Notes under the pieces: generated by a model | What the model saw: the letters and a program-made list of their open reading frames with translations, nothing else | Databases searched by the model: none | What the model was told of the DNA's origin: nothing | Program-made: the position numbers and the translations under genes | DNA from: Rhodospirillales bacterium | Lineage (GTDB): Bacteria > Pseudomonadota > Alphaproteobacteria > Micavibrionales > Micavibrionaceae | NCBI GenBank assembly: GCA_020638295.1 | Contig: JACKIU010000001.1 | Coordinates: 186,001-250,000 of the forward strand | DNA: 64,000 nt | Reading direction: 5' to 3' | In this document: one piece after another, positions 35,478 through 43,357 of the stretch | How positions within the stretch are numbered: the first letter of the stretch is position 1 | Layout of the letters: each line of letters begins with the position of its first letter

Positions 35478-35504
35478 CTTTGCCTTGAAATTACCCCCTA
35501 TTGC

Positions 35505-36272
35505 TTATTGCGCGCTGGAGAGGAAGAAGACCATGCCCTGTTCGAACTGGGCGATCCAGAACATCAGGGCCGCAGACAGGACCATTGAGAGCAACGCGAT
35601 GGAGAGCAATATCTGGATCGGCAGGGCGAGAATAAAGACCTGCACCTGCGGCATCAGGCGGGAGAGCACCCCCATGCCGACATAGATGAGCAACGTCAGG
35701 ACGATGAACGGCGCGGCAATTTTGACGCCGATGGAAAAGCTGGCGGCGACGGTGCGCGAGATCAGCTCGGCCATTGAGCCGGTATCGGGGATCGCGCCCA
35801 GAGGAAACATCTCATAGCTTTCCATGATCCCCATAAACAGCAGGTGGTGCATGTTGAACTGGAAGAGCAAGACCACCCCCGTGACCGAGAGCAGCGCCCC
35901 GATCAGCGAGCCTTGCGTGGCCATCGACGGATTGAAAATCTGCGCGTTCCCAAGGCCGGAGGAAATCGAGACGACCATCCCGGCGGTGTCGAGCGCGGAC
36001 ATCAAAATGCGCGCGATGGTGCCGATAAACAGGCCGATAATAAATTCCATGAGAATGAGAGTAAACAACCCGAAGGTTGAGGGCATGGGGCTGGGCATAT
36101 AGGGCATGGACAAGGGAAACAGCGCGAAGGACAGAGCCACGCCGATATGCAGGCGCACGCGGGTCGAAACGAAGGAATCGCCGACGCCGGGCATGATCAT
36201 GATCGCGCTGCCCAGCCGGACGAAGGTCAGCATGAAGGCCAGAACGGAAGTGGTCAGGAATGTTTCAAGCAT
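35505..36272 (-). CDS. fliR: Flagellar export apparatus protein FliR
   Basis: 255 residues with about six membrane helices, e.g. FLTTSVLAFMLTFVRLGSAI at the start and LLSIALLSMVLSAALMFWIA near the end. RVRLHIGVALSFALFPLSMP and LILMEFIIGLFIGTIARIL are typical of FliR. It forms the export gate with FliP and FliQ. Downstream of fliQ on the same strand, separated by a short tandem-repeat tract. Confidence 0.92.
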   Translation of the reverse strand: MLETFLTTSVLAFMLTFVRLGSAIMIMPGVGDSFVSTRVRLHIGVALSFALFPLSMPYMPSPMPSTFGLFTLILMEFIIGLFIGTIARILMSALDTAGMVVSISSGLGNAQIFNPSMATQGSLIGALLSVTGVVLLFQFNMHHLLFMGIMESYEMFPLGAIPDTGSMAELISRTVAASFSIGVKIAAPFIVLTLLIYVGMGVLSRLMPQVQVFILALPIQILLSIALLSMVLSAALMFWIAQFEQGMVFFLSSAQ

Positions 36273-36317
36273 TTTGGTGTACGGTTGTCAGTTTACGGTG
36301 TACAGCCATTACCCTAC

Positions 36318-36373
36318 ACCGTCCACCGTTCACCGTCCACCGTTCACCGTCCACCGTTCACCGTCCACCATTC
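36318..36373. repeat. Four tandem copies of a 14-bp unit between fliQ and fliR
   Basis: ACCGTCCACCGTTC is repeated three times exactly, with a fourth copy differing by one base (ACCGTCCACCATTC). The last copy runs into the fliQ stop codon. Related sequence (GGTGTACGGTTGTC, TACGGTGTACAGCC) continues to 36285. It may be variable in copy number. Confidence 0.85.
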
Positions 36374-36638
36374 ATCCCATGCCGATCATTTTATCGGCCA
36401 GACCTTCGGTAAAGACGATCAGGGTTTTCATCATGAAAGGCAGGAACAGGAACATGGCGAGGAAAATCGCGAGGATTTTAGGAACGAAGACCAGCGTGAT
36501 TTCCTGAATTTGCGTGAGCGCCTGAACCAGCGCAATCGATACCCCGACGACAAGGCCGACAAGCAACACCGGCGCGCCGATCTGGATGGCGATCAGTAGC
36601 GCCTGTTGGGCGGTTTCGAGGATTTGAGCATCGTTCAT
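36372..36638 (-). CDS. fliQ: Flagellar export apparatus protein FliQ
   Basis: 88 residues, two membrane helices: ALLIAIQIGAPVLLVGLVVG and VPKILAIFLAMFLFLPFMMK. It contains VSIALVQALTQIQEITLVFV, a strong FliQ signature. It is part of the FliPQR export gate. The stop overlaps a tandem repeat, which does not alter the conserved part of the protein. Confidence 0.94.
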   Translation of the reverse strand: MNDAQILETAQQALLIAIQIGAPVLLVGLVVGVSIALVQALTQIQEITLVFVPKILAIFLAMFLFLPFMMKTLIVFTEGLADKMIGMG

Positions 36639-36641
36639 GGC

Positions 36642-36745
36642 TAGATGTTAGAATATTGGAATGGTGGAATGCTAGAATATTCGGTGGAAATGCTTTGATT
36701 ATCCTCGGAATTCCAACATCCTAATATTCCAATCATCCAACGTCT
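36642..36745. repeat. AGAATATT-rich inverted repeat between fliE and fliQ
   Basis: TAGATGTTAGAATATTGGAA at the left is mirrored, with mismatches, by TTCCAATCATCCAACGTCTA at the right, with further TAGAATATT and CTAATATTCC copies inside. It fills the 105-base gap and touches the fliE stop codon. It has no coding capacity. Confidence 0.7.
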
Positions 36746-37085
36746 AAATCGGCATGCGCATAATCTCTTGATAAGCCGAGATCATACGGTCGCGGACGGA
36801 GACGACTGTTTGGAGGGTAAGTTCGGCAGCGGTCACGGCCTGCACGACATCGGTGAGATCGGCTTCACCCGTTACGGCCTTGGCGGACATTTCCTCACTC
36901 TTGCGCATTGTTTCAACGGACTGGCTGGCTTTTTGCCTGAGGAAGTCGGAAAAAGTCACGCCGCCTGCGCTGCCCGCTTCACCGGAAGAGTCGGTTTCCC
37001 CCGCGCCTTTGGCGCCTTGGGCGATATTCATCGAACGCGAATAGGCGTTCATCGCGATGTTGGGATCTACAATTTTATCGACCAT
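36744..37085 (-). CDS. fliE: Flagellar hook-basal body protein FliE
   Basis: 113 residues. The conserved C-terminal half is visible: GVTFSDFLRQKASQSVETM, VVQAVTAAELTLQTVVSVRD and RMISAYQEIMRMPI at the very end. FliE links the MS ring and export gate to the proximal rod. It follows flgC by 35 bases in the flgB-flgC-fliE order usual in bacteria. Confidence 0.94.
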   Translation of the reverse strand: MVDKIVDPNIAMNAYSRSMNIAQGAKGAGETDSSGEAGSAGGVTFSDFLRQKASQSVETMRKSEEMSAKAVTGEADLTDVVQAVTAAELTLQTVVSVRDRMISAYQEIMRMPI

Positions 37086-37120
37086 GGGGTTTACTCCTTA
37101 CTCATTATTATATGTCAGCG

Positions 37121-37540
37121 TTACTGGCGCAGCAAATCGATTGTGCGCATGACCATGGTGCGCGATTGTTCGATCATACCGAGATTGGCTTCGTATGAGC
37201 GTTGGGCCTCGCGGATGTCCATGGTTTCGATCAGGGGCGAAACGTTCGGGTATTTCACGTAGCCTTCCTCGTTGGCGGCCGGATGACCCGGTTCGTATTT
37301 CAGTTTGAATTTGTCTTCATAGTCTTCGCCAATTTTATTGACCTCGACCTTCTTGACGCCTGCTTCGCGGTCCAGAACGTTTTTAAACGAAATCGTCTGG
37401 CGGCGATAGGGATCAGCACCGGGTGTTTCGCCGGTGGTATTGGCGTTGGCCACGTTTTCCGAGATAACGCGAATGCGCGTGCCCTGGGCGCGCATGCCGC
37501 TGGCGGAGATTTGCATGGCGTTTAGAATTTCACTGCCCAT
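37121..37540 (-). CDS. flgC: Flagellar basal-body rod protein FlgC
   Basis: 139 residues. The N-terminal rod motif AMQISASGMRAQGTRIRVIS precedes ENVANANTTGETPGADPYRR. The C-terminus has EGYVKYPNVSPLIETMDIRE and AQRSYEANLGMIEQSRTM. Proximal rod component, secreted through the export gate. It is second in flgB-flgC-fliE, 18 bases after flgB. Confidence 0.95.
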   Translation of the reverse strand: MGSEILNAMQISASGMRAQGTRIRVISENVANANTTGETPGADPYRRQTISFKNVLDREAGVKKVEVNKIGEDYEDKFKLKYEPGHPAANEEGYVKYPNVSPLIETMDIREAQRSYEANLGMIEQSRTMVMRTIDLLRQ

Positions 37541-37558
37541 TTCTCACTACTCCTTATC

Positions 37559-37972
37559 TTATCGCGCGCGACCCAGCGCGGTGTAAATCATGCCGGTGTT
37601 TTTGGAATACAGGTTGGTCATCAGGTTGTAGTCCATAACGGTCTGGTTAGACTGAATCAGCTGTTCTTCCATGATGACGGCATTTCCTGCCGGGGCGACT
37701 TCGTAAGTCTTTTTCTGGTTTTGCGGGTCGGCGATGCGCACGTCACTTGGCGGGGGCATGTGTCGGGCATCGGTGGTTTCGAGGCTCACGGAGGATTTAC
37801 CGCCGGTGACGTTCTTTAAAACAGTGCCGAAATCGACCGGTTTAAGGTCTTGCGGGCGATAATTCGGCGTGTCGGTATTGGCGATATTTTGCGAGATTAC
37901 GCGCTGGCGCTGGTTCAAAAAGTCCATTTTTGCGCCCAGAGCCTTAAAAAGTGCAATATTTTCCGTCGTCAT
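37559..37972 (-). CDS. flgB: Flagellar basal-body rod protein FlgB
   Basis: 137 residues. The rod motif KMDFLNQRQRVISQNIANTD leads into TPNYRPQDLKPVDF. The C-terminus EEQLIQSNQTVMDYNLMTNL is also typical. First gene of flgB-flgC-fliE(-fliQ-fliR) on the minus strand. Its promoter must lie in 37973-38063, shared with the divergent solo FlhB-domain gene. Confidence 0.94.
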   Translation of the reverse strand: MTTENIALFKALGAKMDFLNQRQRVISQNIANTDTPNYRPQDLKPVDFGTVLKNVTGGKSSVSLETTDARHMPPPSDVRIADPQNQKKTYEVAPAGNAVIMEEQLIQSNQTVMDYNLMTNLYSKNTGMIYTALGRAR

Positions 37973-38063
37973 TGTTTTATACCTTACCAGTGGTTACTCT
38001 TTTTATATGCTGCGCCGCGGGTTTTTTATGCGGTCATTAGTATCAATGCGAAAGCCGTGCCAA

Positions 38064-38432
38064 ATGGTCGATGAATATGATGACGGGCGGAAAGTTAGTC
38101 ACAAGGACGGGTTAAGCCCTTTAAATATAAGTAAAAAATCAATTCGGCAAACGGCGGTGGCTTTGCAGGAAGGTGAAGAACTCGGCGATGCGCCGGTGAT
38201 CCGCGCGGCCGGACGGGGCAAAATTGCCGAGAAGATTCTGCAACTGGCCTTTGAGAATGATATCAAGGTGCGCGAGGACAGCGCTTTGGCCGAAATGCTG
38301 GCGCAAATCGAGCTGGATAGCCCTATCCCGTCTGAGGCGTTTATGGCGGTGGCGGAAATTCTGGCCTATGTTTATCAGGCGAACGGCAAACCGAACCCGT
38401 TTAATGTGTCGTTGGAAGAATTAGAGGATTAG
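38064..38432 (+). CDS. Solo FlhB C-terminal domain protein (FhlB/FlhX type)
   Basis: About 122 residues. APVIRAAGRGKIAEKILQLA, ENDIKVREDSALAEMLAQIE and IPSEAFMAVAEILAYVYQAN match the cytoplasmic domain of FlhB after its cleavage site; the membrane part and NPTH are absent. Such solo domains are known beside flagellar genes and may compete with or complement FlhB-C. The start at 38064 is uncertain: ATGs at 38007 and 38046 are in frame and none has a clear ribosome site. Upstream of fliO on the same strand. Confidence 0.8.
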   Translation: MVDEYDDGRKVSHKDGLSPLNISKKSIRQTAVALQEGEELGDAPVIRAAGRGKIAEKILQLAFENDIKVREDSALAEMLAQIELDSPIPSEAFMAVAEILAYVYQANGKPNPFNVSLEELED

Positions 38433-38438
38433 AATGTA

Positions 38439-38506
38439 CGAAACCCCGGATTCAATCCGGGGCCCATGCGAATTTTGTATAGACCCCGTGTTAAACACGG
38501 GGTTTC
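38439..38506. repeat. Family B core element, copy 3, ahead of fliO
   Basis: Two hairpins, CCCCGGATTCAATCCGGGG and CCCCGTGTTAAACACGGGG, separated by a linker around GAATTTTGTATAG, the same layout as the core of 33332-33490 but without the terminal inverted repeats. It ends 2 bases before the fliO Shine-Dalgarno (AAGGAG), so it shapes the fliO leader. Confidence 0.85.
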
Positions 38507-38521
38507 GAAGGAGAAAAACTT

Positions 38522-38812
38522 ATGGATAGTGTGGACGGAGAAGGTCTGGCTTTGATGAAAATGGTGTTGGCTCTGGTGTTTGTGCTCGGGTTGATGGGGC
38601 TCTTGGCGCTGGCGATGAAGCAGCTGGGGCTGGGCGGCAAGGTCAGTGCGCCGGGGACAAAACGGCGGTTGAAGGTGGTTGAGACCATGCCGCTTGATGC
38701 GCGCCACCGGATGGCCCTGATCCAGCGGGATGATGTACAACATCTGGTGATATTCGGGCCGAATGGCGAAACGGTGGTTGAAACGAATATCGCTCCCGTC
38801 AATAATGAGTAA
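38522..38812 (+). CDS. fliO: Flagellar biosynthesis protein FliO
   Basis: 96 residues: a single membrane helix (MVLALVFVLGLMGLLALAMK) then the FliO domain, KRRLKVVETMPLDARHRMAL and IQRDDVQHLVIFGPNGETVV. FliO assists FliP folding and oligomerisation during gate assembly. AAGGAGAAAAACTT precedes the ATG. It overlaps the fliP start by 8 bases, so the two are likely coupled. Confidence 0.9.
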   Translation: MDSVDGEGLALMKMVLALVFVLGLMGLLALAMKQLGLGGKVSAPGTKRRLKVVETMPLDARHRMALIQRDDVQHLVIFGPNGETVVETNIAPVNNE

Positions 38813-39626
38813 CATGATTTCCCGATTCTTGACGTCATTGCGAGCAAAGCGACGCAATCCAGTTTCAAAATGGATTGCCGCGTCGCTTGCGCTCCTCGCA
38901 ATGACAGTATTGTTTGGACATGATGCGTTTGCGCAGGCGATTAATATTGATCTGGGGCAGGATGGCGACGGGACGGTGACGGGACGCGTGGTCCAGCTGG
39001 TCGTCCTGCTGACGGTTTTGTCGCTGGCGCCGTCGATTTTGATCATGATGACGAGCTTTACGCGGATTGTCGTGGTGCTCTCGTTCCTGCGCACGGCGAT
39101 CGGGATTCAGCAAACTCCGCCCAATACGGTGATGATTTCTTTGGCGTTGTTCCTGACGTTTTTCATTATGACCCCTACTCTGCAAGCGGCCTATGAAAGC
39201 GCGGTGGTGCCGTTGATGGAGGAGCAGATCGACGAGGTGCAGGCCTTTGAACGCGGGGTCGAGCCGTTCAAGAAATTCATGGTGACGCATGTGCGCGAAC
39301 AGGATTTACGCCTGTTCGTCGAGATGAACAAGACCGAGATGCCGAAGGATCTGATGGAGGTGCCGTTGCAGGTGCTTATTCCCTCTTTCATGATTTCAGA
39401 GCTGCGCCGGGCGTTTGAGATCGGCTTTATGCTCTTCCTGCCGTTTTTGATTATCGATCTGGTAACGGCGTCGATTTTGATGAGCATGGGGATGATGATG
39501 TTGCCGCCGGTGACGATTTCCCTGCCGTTCAAGATTATTTTCTTCGTGCTGGTCGACGGGTGGTATTTGATTTCCGGTTCGCTGATCCGCAGTTTCGACC
39601 CGGCGAATGTGCCGATACCGGGCTAG
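38805..39626 (+). CDS. fliP: Flagellar export gate protein FliP with a repeat-encoded signal peptide
   Basis: About 273 residues from ATG 38805 (or 270 from 38814). From residue ~45 on it is a standard FliP: RVVQLVVLLTVLSLAPSILI, TSFTRIVVVLSFLRTAIGIQ, QTPPNTVMISLALFLTFF and the C-terminal MGMMMLPPVTISLPFKIIFF. FliP is made with a cleavable signal peptide. Here residues TSLRAKRRNP...WIAASLALLAMT are the translation of a family A palindromic repeat (38833-38905), and the hydrophobic core leads to a cleavage-like DAFAQA. The protein remains in frame and looks functional. Confidence 0.93.
   Translation: MSNMISRFLTSLRAKRRNPVSKWIAASLALLAMTVLFGHDAFAQAINIDLGQDGDGTVTGRVVQLVVLLTVLSLAPSILIMMTSFTRIVVVLSFLRTAIGIQQTPPNTVMISLALFLTFFIMTPTLQAAYESAVVPLMEEQIDEVQAFERGVEPFKKFMVTHVREQDLRLFVEMNKTEMPKDLMEVPLQVLIPSFMISELRRAFEIGFMLFLPFLIIDLVTASILMSMGMMMLPPVTISLPFKIIFFVLVDGWYLISGSLIRSFDPANVPIPG
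38833..38905. repeat. GTCATTGCGAG palindromic element (family A), copy 3, within fliP
   Basis: 73 bp, CGTCATTGCGAGCAAAGCGA...CTCGCAATGAC with inner arms GACGCAATCCA and TGGATTGCCGCGTC, inserted in frame in the 5' part of fliP. Compared with the intergenic copies it is compact and has kept an open frame on the fliP strand. Confidence 0.93.
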
Positions 39627-40231
39627 AGGTTAAGAGGTGGCACGTTGTTTTGCATTAATATAGGCCCCGGCTTTTCATCAGGAGACTTATTTCCAGAAAA
39701 TTGCGTCGCGGGAATTATTTTCTCATTCTTTAAAAGCTGTTCATCCTCACTCCGTATTGTTTCATCCAGTTCATTGGAGATTTTATCGCCCAGTTCTCTA
39801 AGTTCTGAAGGGACCTCTTTGTAACGCCCTTTAACGGCATGCGCAATAACTTGCTTTGCAAGCTCTTTAAAAAAATCGCCCTCTATTTCTTCATCAATTT
39901 CACGAAATATCTCTTTCGCTCTTTTTGTTACTTCTTTTTCATCCAGATCTTGTTCATAGGTCTGCTTTTCAAGATCGATGATTTCCTGTACTTTTCCCTC
40001 AGCGATTCTGACGTCGCGGTCGATCATGCCAATGACTTCAAGCTTCAGCATGACGTGGTTTTCGGCAACGACCTTTTTTATATTTTCTATTTCCTGATAA
40101 TTCAGCACTATATTTTGGTTCAGCGCGAGATAGACGTCACTGGCGGCCCTATCCAGGTCACCTTTAAAAATTTTGCCCATATCAGTCGGAATTTTATCCC
40201 CATCCAAACCGGACTTTAAAGTCACCACCAC
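39623..40231 (-). CDS. Hypothetical helical protein
   Basis: 202 residues, strongly charged and helical throughout: ALNQNIVLNYQEIENIKKVV, DRDVRIAEGKVQEIIDLEKQ and EVTKRAKEIFREIDEEIEGD. The C-terminus is less ordered (SGNKSPDEKPGPILM). No signal, membrane helix or known motif. The stop overlaps the fliP stop by 4 bases on the opposite strand. Lower GC than the flanking flagellar genes. The start may be internal (residue 18), as no clear ribosome site is seen. Not recognised. Confidence 0.6.
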   Translation of the reverse strand: MVVTLKSGLDGDKIPTDMGKIFKGDLDRAASDVYLALNQNIVLNYQEIENIKKVVAENHVMLKLEVIGMIDRDVRIAEGKVQEIIDLEKQTYEQDLDEKEVTKRAKEIFREIDEEIEGDFFKELAKQVIAHAVKGRYKEVPSELRELGDKISNELDETIRSEDEQLLKNEKIIPATQFSGNKSPDEKPGPILMQNNVPPLNL

Positions 40232-40291
40232 ACCCCATGTTTTGCGTTTCCTTGGCGTATTATAGCCGCAGAAAGCTTGATTTTATGTTAA

Positions 40292-43200
40292 CTAGTTACT
40301 GGCCGGAGTGGCGGTTTTGTAGCTGTCGAGGAAGTTTTTGAACAGATCGACTTCGGAAACGACCGAGAGCAGCGTGTCGCGGTCAGCCAATGCGCCGGAC
40401 TGGCGAGGGCGGGTAATCACCTCAAAAACCTTGGCTTTTTCGGTCTGAGCCATCAGATCGGTGTATTTTTCGCGCATATTGGCCAGCGCGATGCGGTCGC
40501 CGGCCAGACTGAGAGAAACCGCGCGCTGGAGCAAAAGTGCGGTGTTTTCATCGCTGAGCGGGCGGGTTAATGAAATATCCTGATCGACGATCACGTCGCC
40601 GAGGGCTTCGGCGGCATCATCCCAATACCCCGCCATCCAGGCGATATCGGCGCGCAGGCGGTTCATATCGGGCGTGCGTTCAAGGTCATTGAGCAAGGCC
40701 AGCGCCTGATCCGGGCGGCCTTTGCGTGACAGAGCGCGGGCGCGGAGCAGTGAAATGTCGCGATAGCGTGCTGGTGTGCGCATTTCCTCGGGCAGTTCTT
40801 CCAGTTTGGCCGCAGCGATATTGAGGGCCTCAAGCGCTTTATCTGGCATGTTGTCAAGCAGGCGAATAGCCGCGACGCGCACACCGATGCGGTAGATATC
40901 GGCGCCTTCCAGGCGGTGGTCGAGCTGGTATTTCAGCAAGTCTCCCGCCCGGGTCAAAAGATCGGCCGAAGCCAGATGTTCGGCCAGACGTTCGACAATG
41001 TGATTGCCGCGTTCATCGAGCGGGACGAGTTCTTTAAATTCGTCATAGAGCGCGATGGCATCCATCGGCGAGACTTTATTCAATTGCTCGCTCATGAACA
41101 GGTCGGAAAACATGTCGGCCATTTCGGCGGCGACACGCTGACCCAGCGGCGTGCCGATATCGTAGCTGACCGCATCGCGCATGATTTTCAGCCCCTTGAG
41201 ATATTGGCCGTCTTCGAAATAGGTGCGGCCCAGCCAGTAATTGATCTGGACCTCGAGTTGGTCGCCGCGCCAAGCGTAGCGCAGGCGTTCAAGGCTGTCG
41301 ATAGCCTCTTTGGTCGGGAGTTCGCCTTCACCGACGAGAAGCCGGGTCAAGGCCAGTCCGGCCTTGGCGCGGTAGAGATCGTCCGGGCTGGAGGTCAGCG
41401 GCTCCCAGAGTTTTTTGGTTCCTCCGATATCGTTTTGCTGGCGGGCCAGTTCGCCTTTCAGATAGGTCAGGGCGGCGGCCTGCGGCGGCATCAGGGTTTT
41501 TTCGTTCTTTTCAATCATATGCAGCAATTCCCGCGCTGTGTCAGGATGCCCGGCACGCAGCACAATCTCGGCAAGGTCCGGAACGATGCGATTTTGCAGG
41601 AGCTCCGGGTAATCGTAGAGCGGCGAAATATCTGCGGGCATGGTTTCGATCGCCTGTTGCCAGTCCCCGACATCGGCGAAAATAAGGGCGCGCCAGAATT
41701 TTATTTCTTCAAACGGCTCCAGCGCGGCTTCCGATAAATACGCGTAAGCTTCTTCGTTATGACGGCTAAGCGCACTGGACGTGCCCAATAAGGCGTTAAA
41801 TTCCGGGCTTTCCGACAGGCCGGGGCGCTCCTGCAAAGCAAATTCCAGTATCCCCAGCGCTTCCGCGCCCATGGCGTTGGACAGATACATTTTAGCCAGC
41901 GTGAGCAGGTTTTCGCCCTGGGCGGCTTCCGGTTGATCGTTGAGGCCGCCGAGAATGATGCGTTTGTTTTCCGACATCGTTTCAACGCCGCCGAGTTGCC
42001 AGGCTTTGAAATCAAAAATGCGCGGACCCGCCGCATGGGCGAGTGATTTTTTATCGCCATGGCCTGAGACTTTGGGGCTGGTCATCGAGGCCAGCAAGGT
42101 TTCATCGACCATGGTCAGGCCGCCTCGCCGTGAAATTTCGACCCCGCCGCGCACGACTTTGATCTCCAAATCTTCGACCTTGGGGATAATGGCCAAACCG
42201 ATTGGCGCATGCAGAACCTCGAAATCGATAAATTCGCGCGCGCGGCCGGCGTATTGCCGGGCATCATCAACGGTGACAATTTTAATGTCGCGGCCGGTCA
42301 GCGGGTCTTCAAGGTCGAGAACTGCGCGCGCCCCGTTCAAGGGCCAGAGCAGTTTACCGCTGCGGGCTTCGGCGCGGCTGACCTCGGCGCGAACCGGGGC
42401 GGTGACTTTTTTATCCTCAGAGTTGGCGGCGATTTTGATGCGCCAGAGAATGCCGCCGCCCTCCCCGCTCATTTTGCGGGCTTTCGGGGCCGGGAGAACA
42501 AAGACTTTGCCGTTTTCGATTGCGACCTCATCCATCTCGGAAAGCTGATCGGCCAACGGGCCGCTCAGTTGCGGCTTGGTAAGCAGGTTGCTTTTGTCGT
42601 TCACCAGCCAGAGCCGATCATTCAGTTCAAACGCGGCCATGCCAAAATTCTGAGTCGAAGACACGGTGATCAAGGTCGGTTTTTCGCGCATTTTCAACTG
42701 GCGCGTGTGGGCGGTCTCGGTTGGGGCTTCATCGACCTTGATTGTTTCGTGTTTTTCGTCAAGAGCGTGAAGTTCGGCGTGGTCGGGCTTTTCTTGCTTT
42801 TCATGTGCATCGGCGGCGGCGGTTTGCGCGGGTTTCTCTTCGACGGCGGGTTTTTCTTCCGGAGGTATTTTTTCAGCCGTTTTAGCGGGTGGCGGTTCTG
42901 CCCGCGCCGCGCCGGACGGATTGTAAATATCGATGATAACCTTGTTTCCGGCGCGCAGGTCACGGATGCGGCTTTGCGCCGGGATGGCCAGCTCAACTTT
43001 CAGAGGATCGGGCGAGAGCACGTCCAGCGCTTTGATATTGGCGACCGGGTTGGCTTTGGCCTGAGAAAGATCCAGTGTTGCCGCGCGTACAAAACCAACC
43101 ACCAGACGGTCTTCGGCCTGTCTTTCAATTGTGTATTCAACATGGGTATTCCAGTCAAAAACCAGCCGCGAATAGGATTCGTGCGAGCCGGTGCGCACGC

Positions 43201-43297
43201 GCACATCTTCGGCGCGGGCAACCTGAGCCGCGCCCAGAAAAGCGAGCAGCACAAAAACAAAGATCACGCGTTGAATTTTTTGTGTTTCCCTCATCAT
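40292..43297 (-). CDS. Large exported TPR protein of the flagellar motor cluster
   Basis: About 1001 residues from the ATGATG at 43297/43294. A signal peptide (IFVFVLLAFLGAAQVARAED) is followed by an AMIN-like beta domain (SYSRLVFDWNTHVEYTIER; GNKVIIDIYNP), an Ala/Pro/Lys/Glu linker around residues 140-200, and a long C-terminal TPR superhelix (e.g. LGILEFALQERPGLSESPEF; LLRARALSRKGRPDQALALL). It lies 60 bases downstream of motB on the same strand. Exported TPR proteins beside MotB genes occur in alphaproteobacteria and are thought to help the motor in the periplasm. That role is inferred from position only. Confidence 0.8.
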   Translation of the reverse strand: MMRETQKIQRVIFVFVLLAFLGAAQVARAEDVRVRTGSHESYSRLVFDWNTHVEYTIERQAEDRLVVGFVRAATLDLSQAKANPVANIKALDVLSPDPLKVELAIPAQSRIRDLRAGNKVIIDIYNPSGAARAEPPPAKTAEKIPPEEKPAVEEKPAQTAAADAHEKQEKPDHAELHALDEKHETIKVDEAPTETAHTRQLKMREKPTLITVSSTQNFGMAAFELNDRLWLVNDKSNLLTKPQLSGPLADQLSEMDEVAIENGKVFVLPAPKARKMSGEGGGILWRIKIAANSEDKKVTAPVRAEVSRAEARSGKLLWPLNGARAVLDLEDPLTGRDIKIVTVDDARQYAGRAREFIDFEVLHAPIGLAIIPKVEDLEIKVVRGGVEISRRGGLTMVDETLLASMTSPKVSGHGDKKSLAHAAGPRIFDFKAWQLGGVETMSENKRIILGGLNDQPEAAQGENLLTLAKMYLSNAMGAEALGILEFALQERPGLSESPEFNALLGTSSALSRHNEEAYAYLSEAALEPFEEIKFWRALIFADVGDWQQAIETMPADISPLYDYPELLQNRIVPDLAEIVLRAGHPDTARELLHMIEKNEKTLMPPQAAALTYLKGELARQQNDIGGTKKLWEPLTSSPDDLYRAKAGLALTRLLVGEGELPTKEAIDSLERLRYAWRGDQLEVQINYWLGRTYFEDGQYLKGLKIMRDAVSYDIGTPLGQRVAAEMADMFSDLFMSEQLNKVSPMDAIALYDEFKELVPLDERGNHIVERLAEHLASADLLTRAGDLLKYQLDHRLEGADIYRIGVRVAAIRLLDNMPDKALEALNIAAAKLEELPEEMRTPARYRDISLLRARALSRKGRPDQALALLNDLERTPDMNRLRADIAWMAGYWDDAAEALGDVIVDQDISLTRPLSDENTALLLQRAVSLSLAGDRIALANMREKYTDLMAQTEKAKVFEVITRPRQSGALADRDTLLSVVSEVDLFKNFLDSYKTATPASN

Positions 43298-43357
43298 TTC
43301 GAGCGTGCCACAGGTTAAAAAAAAGAACAAGATTGCGGCGCGCCTACGCACATATTA

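Noticed and set aside
36318..36373. CRISPR array
   Set aside because: The units are 14 bp, directly adjacent and without spacers; no cas genes are present.
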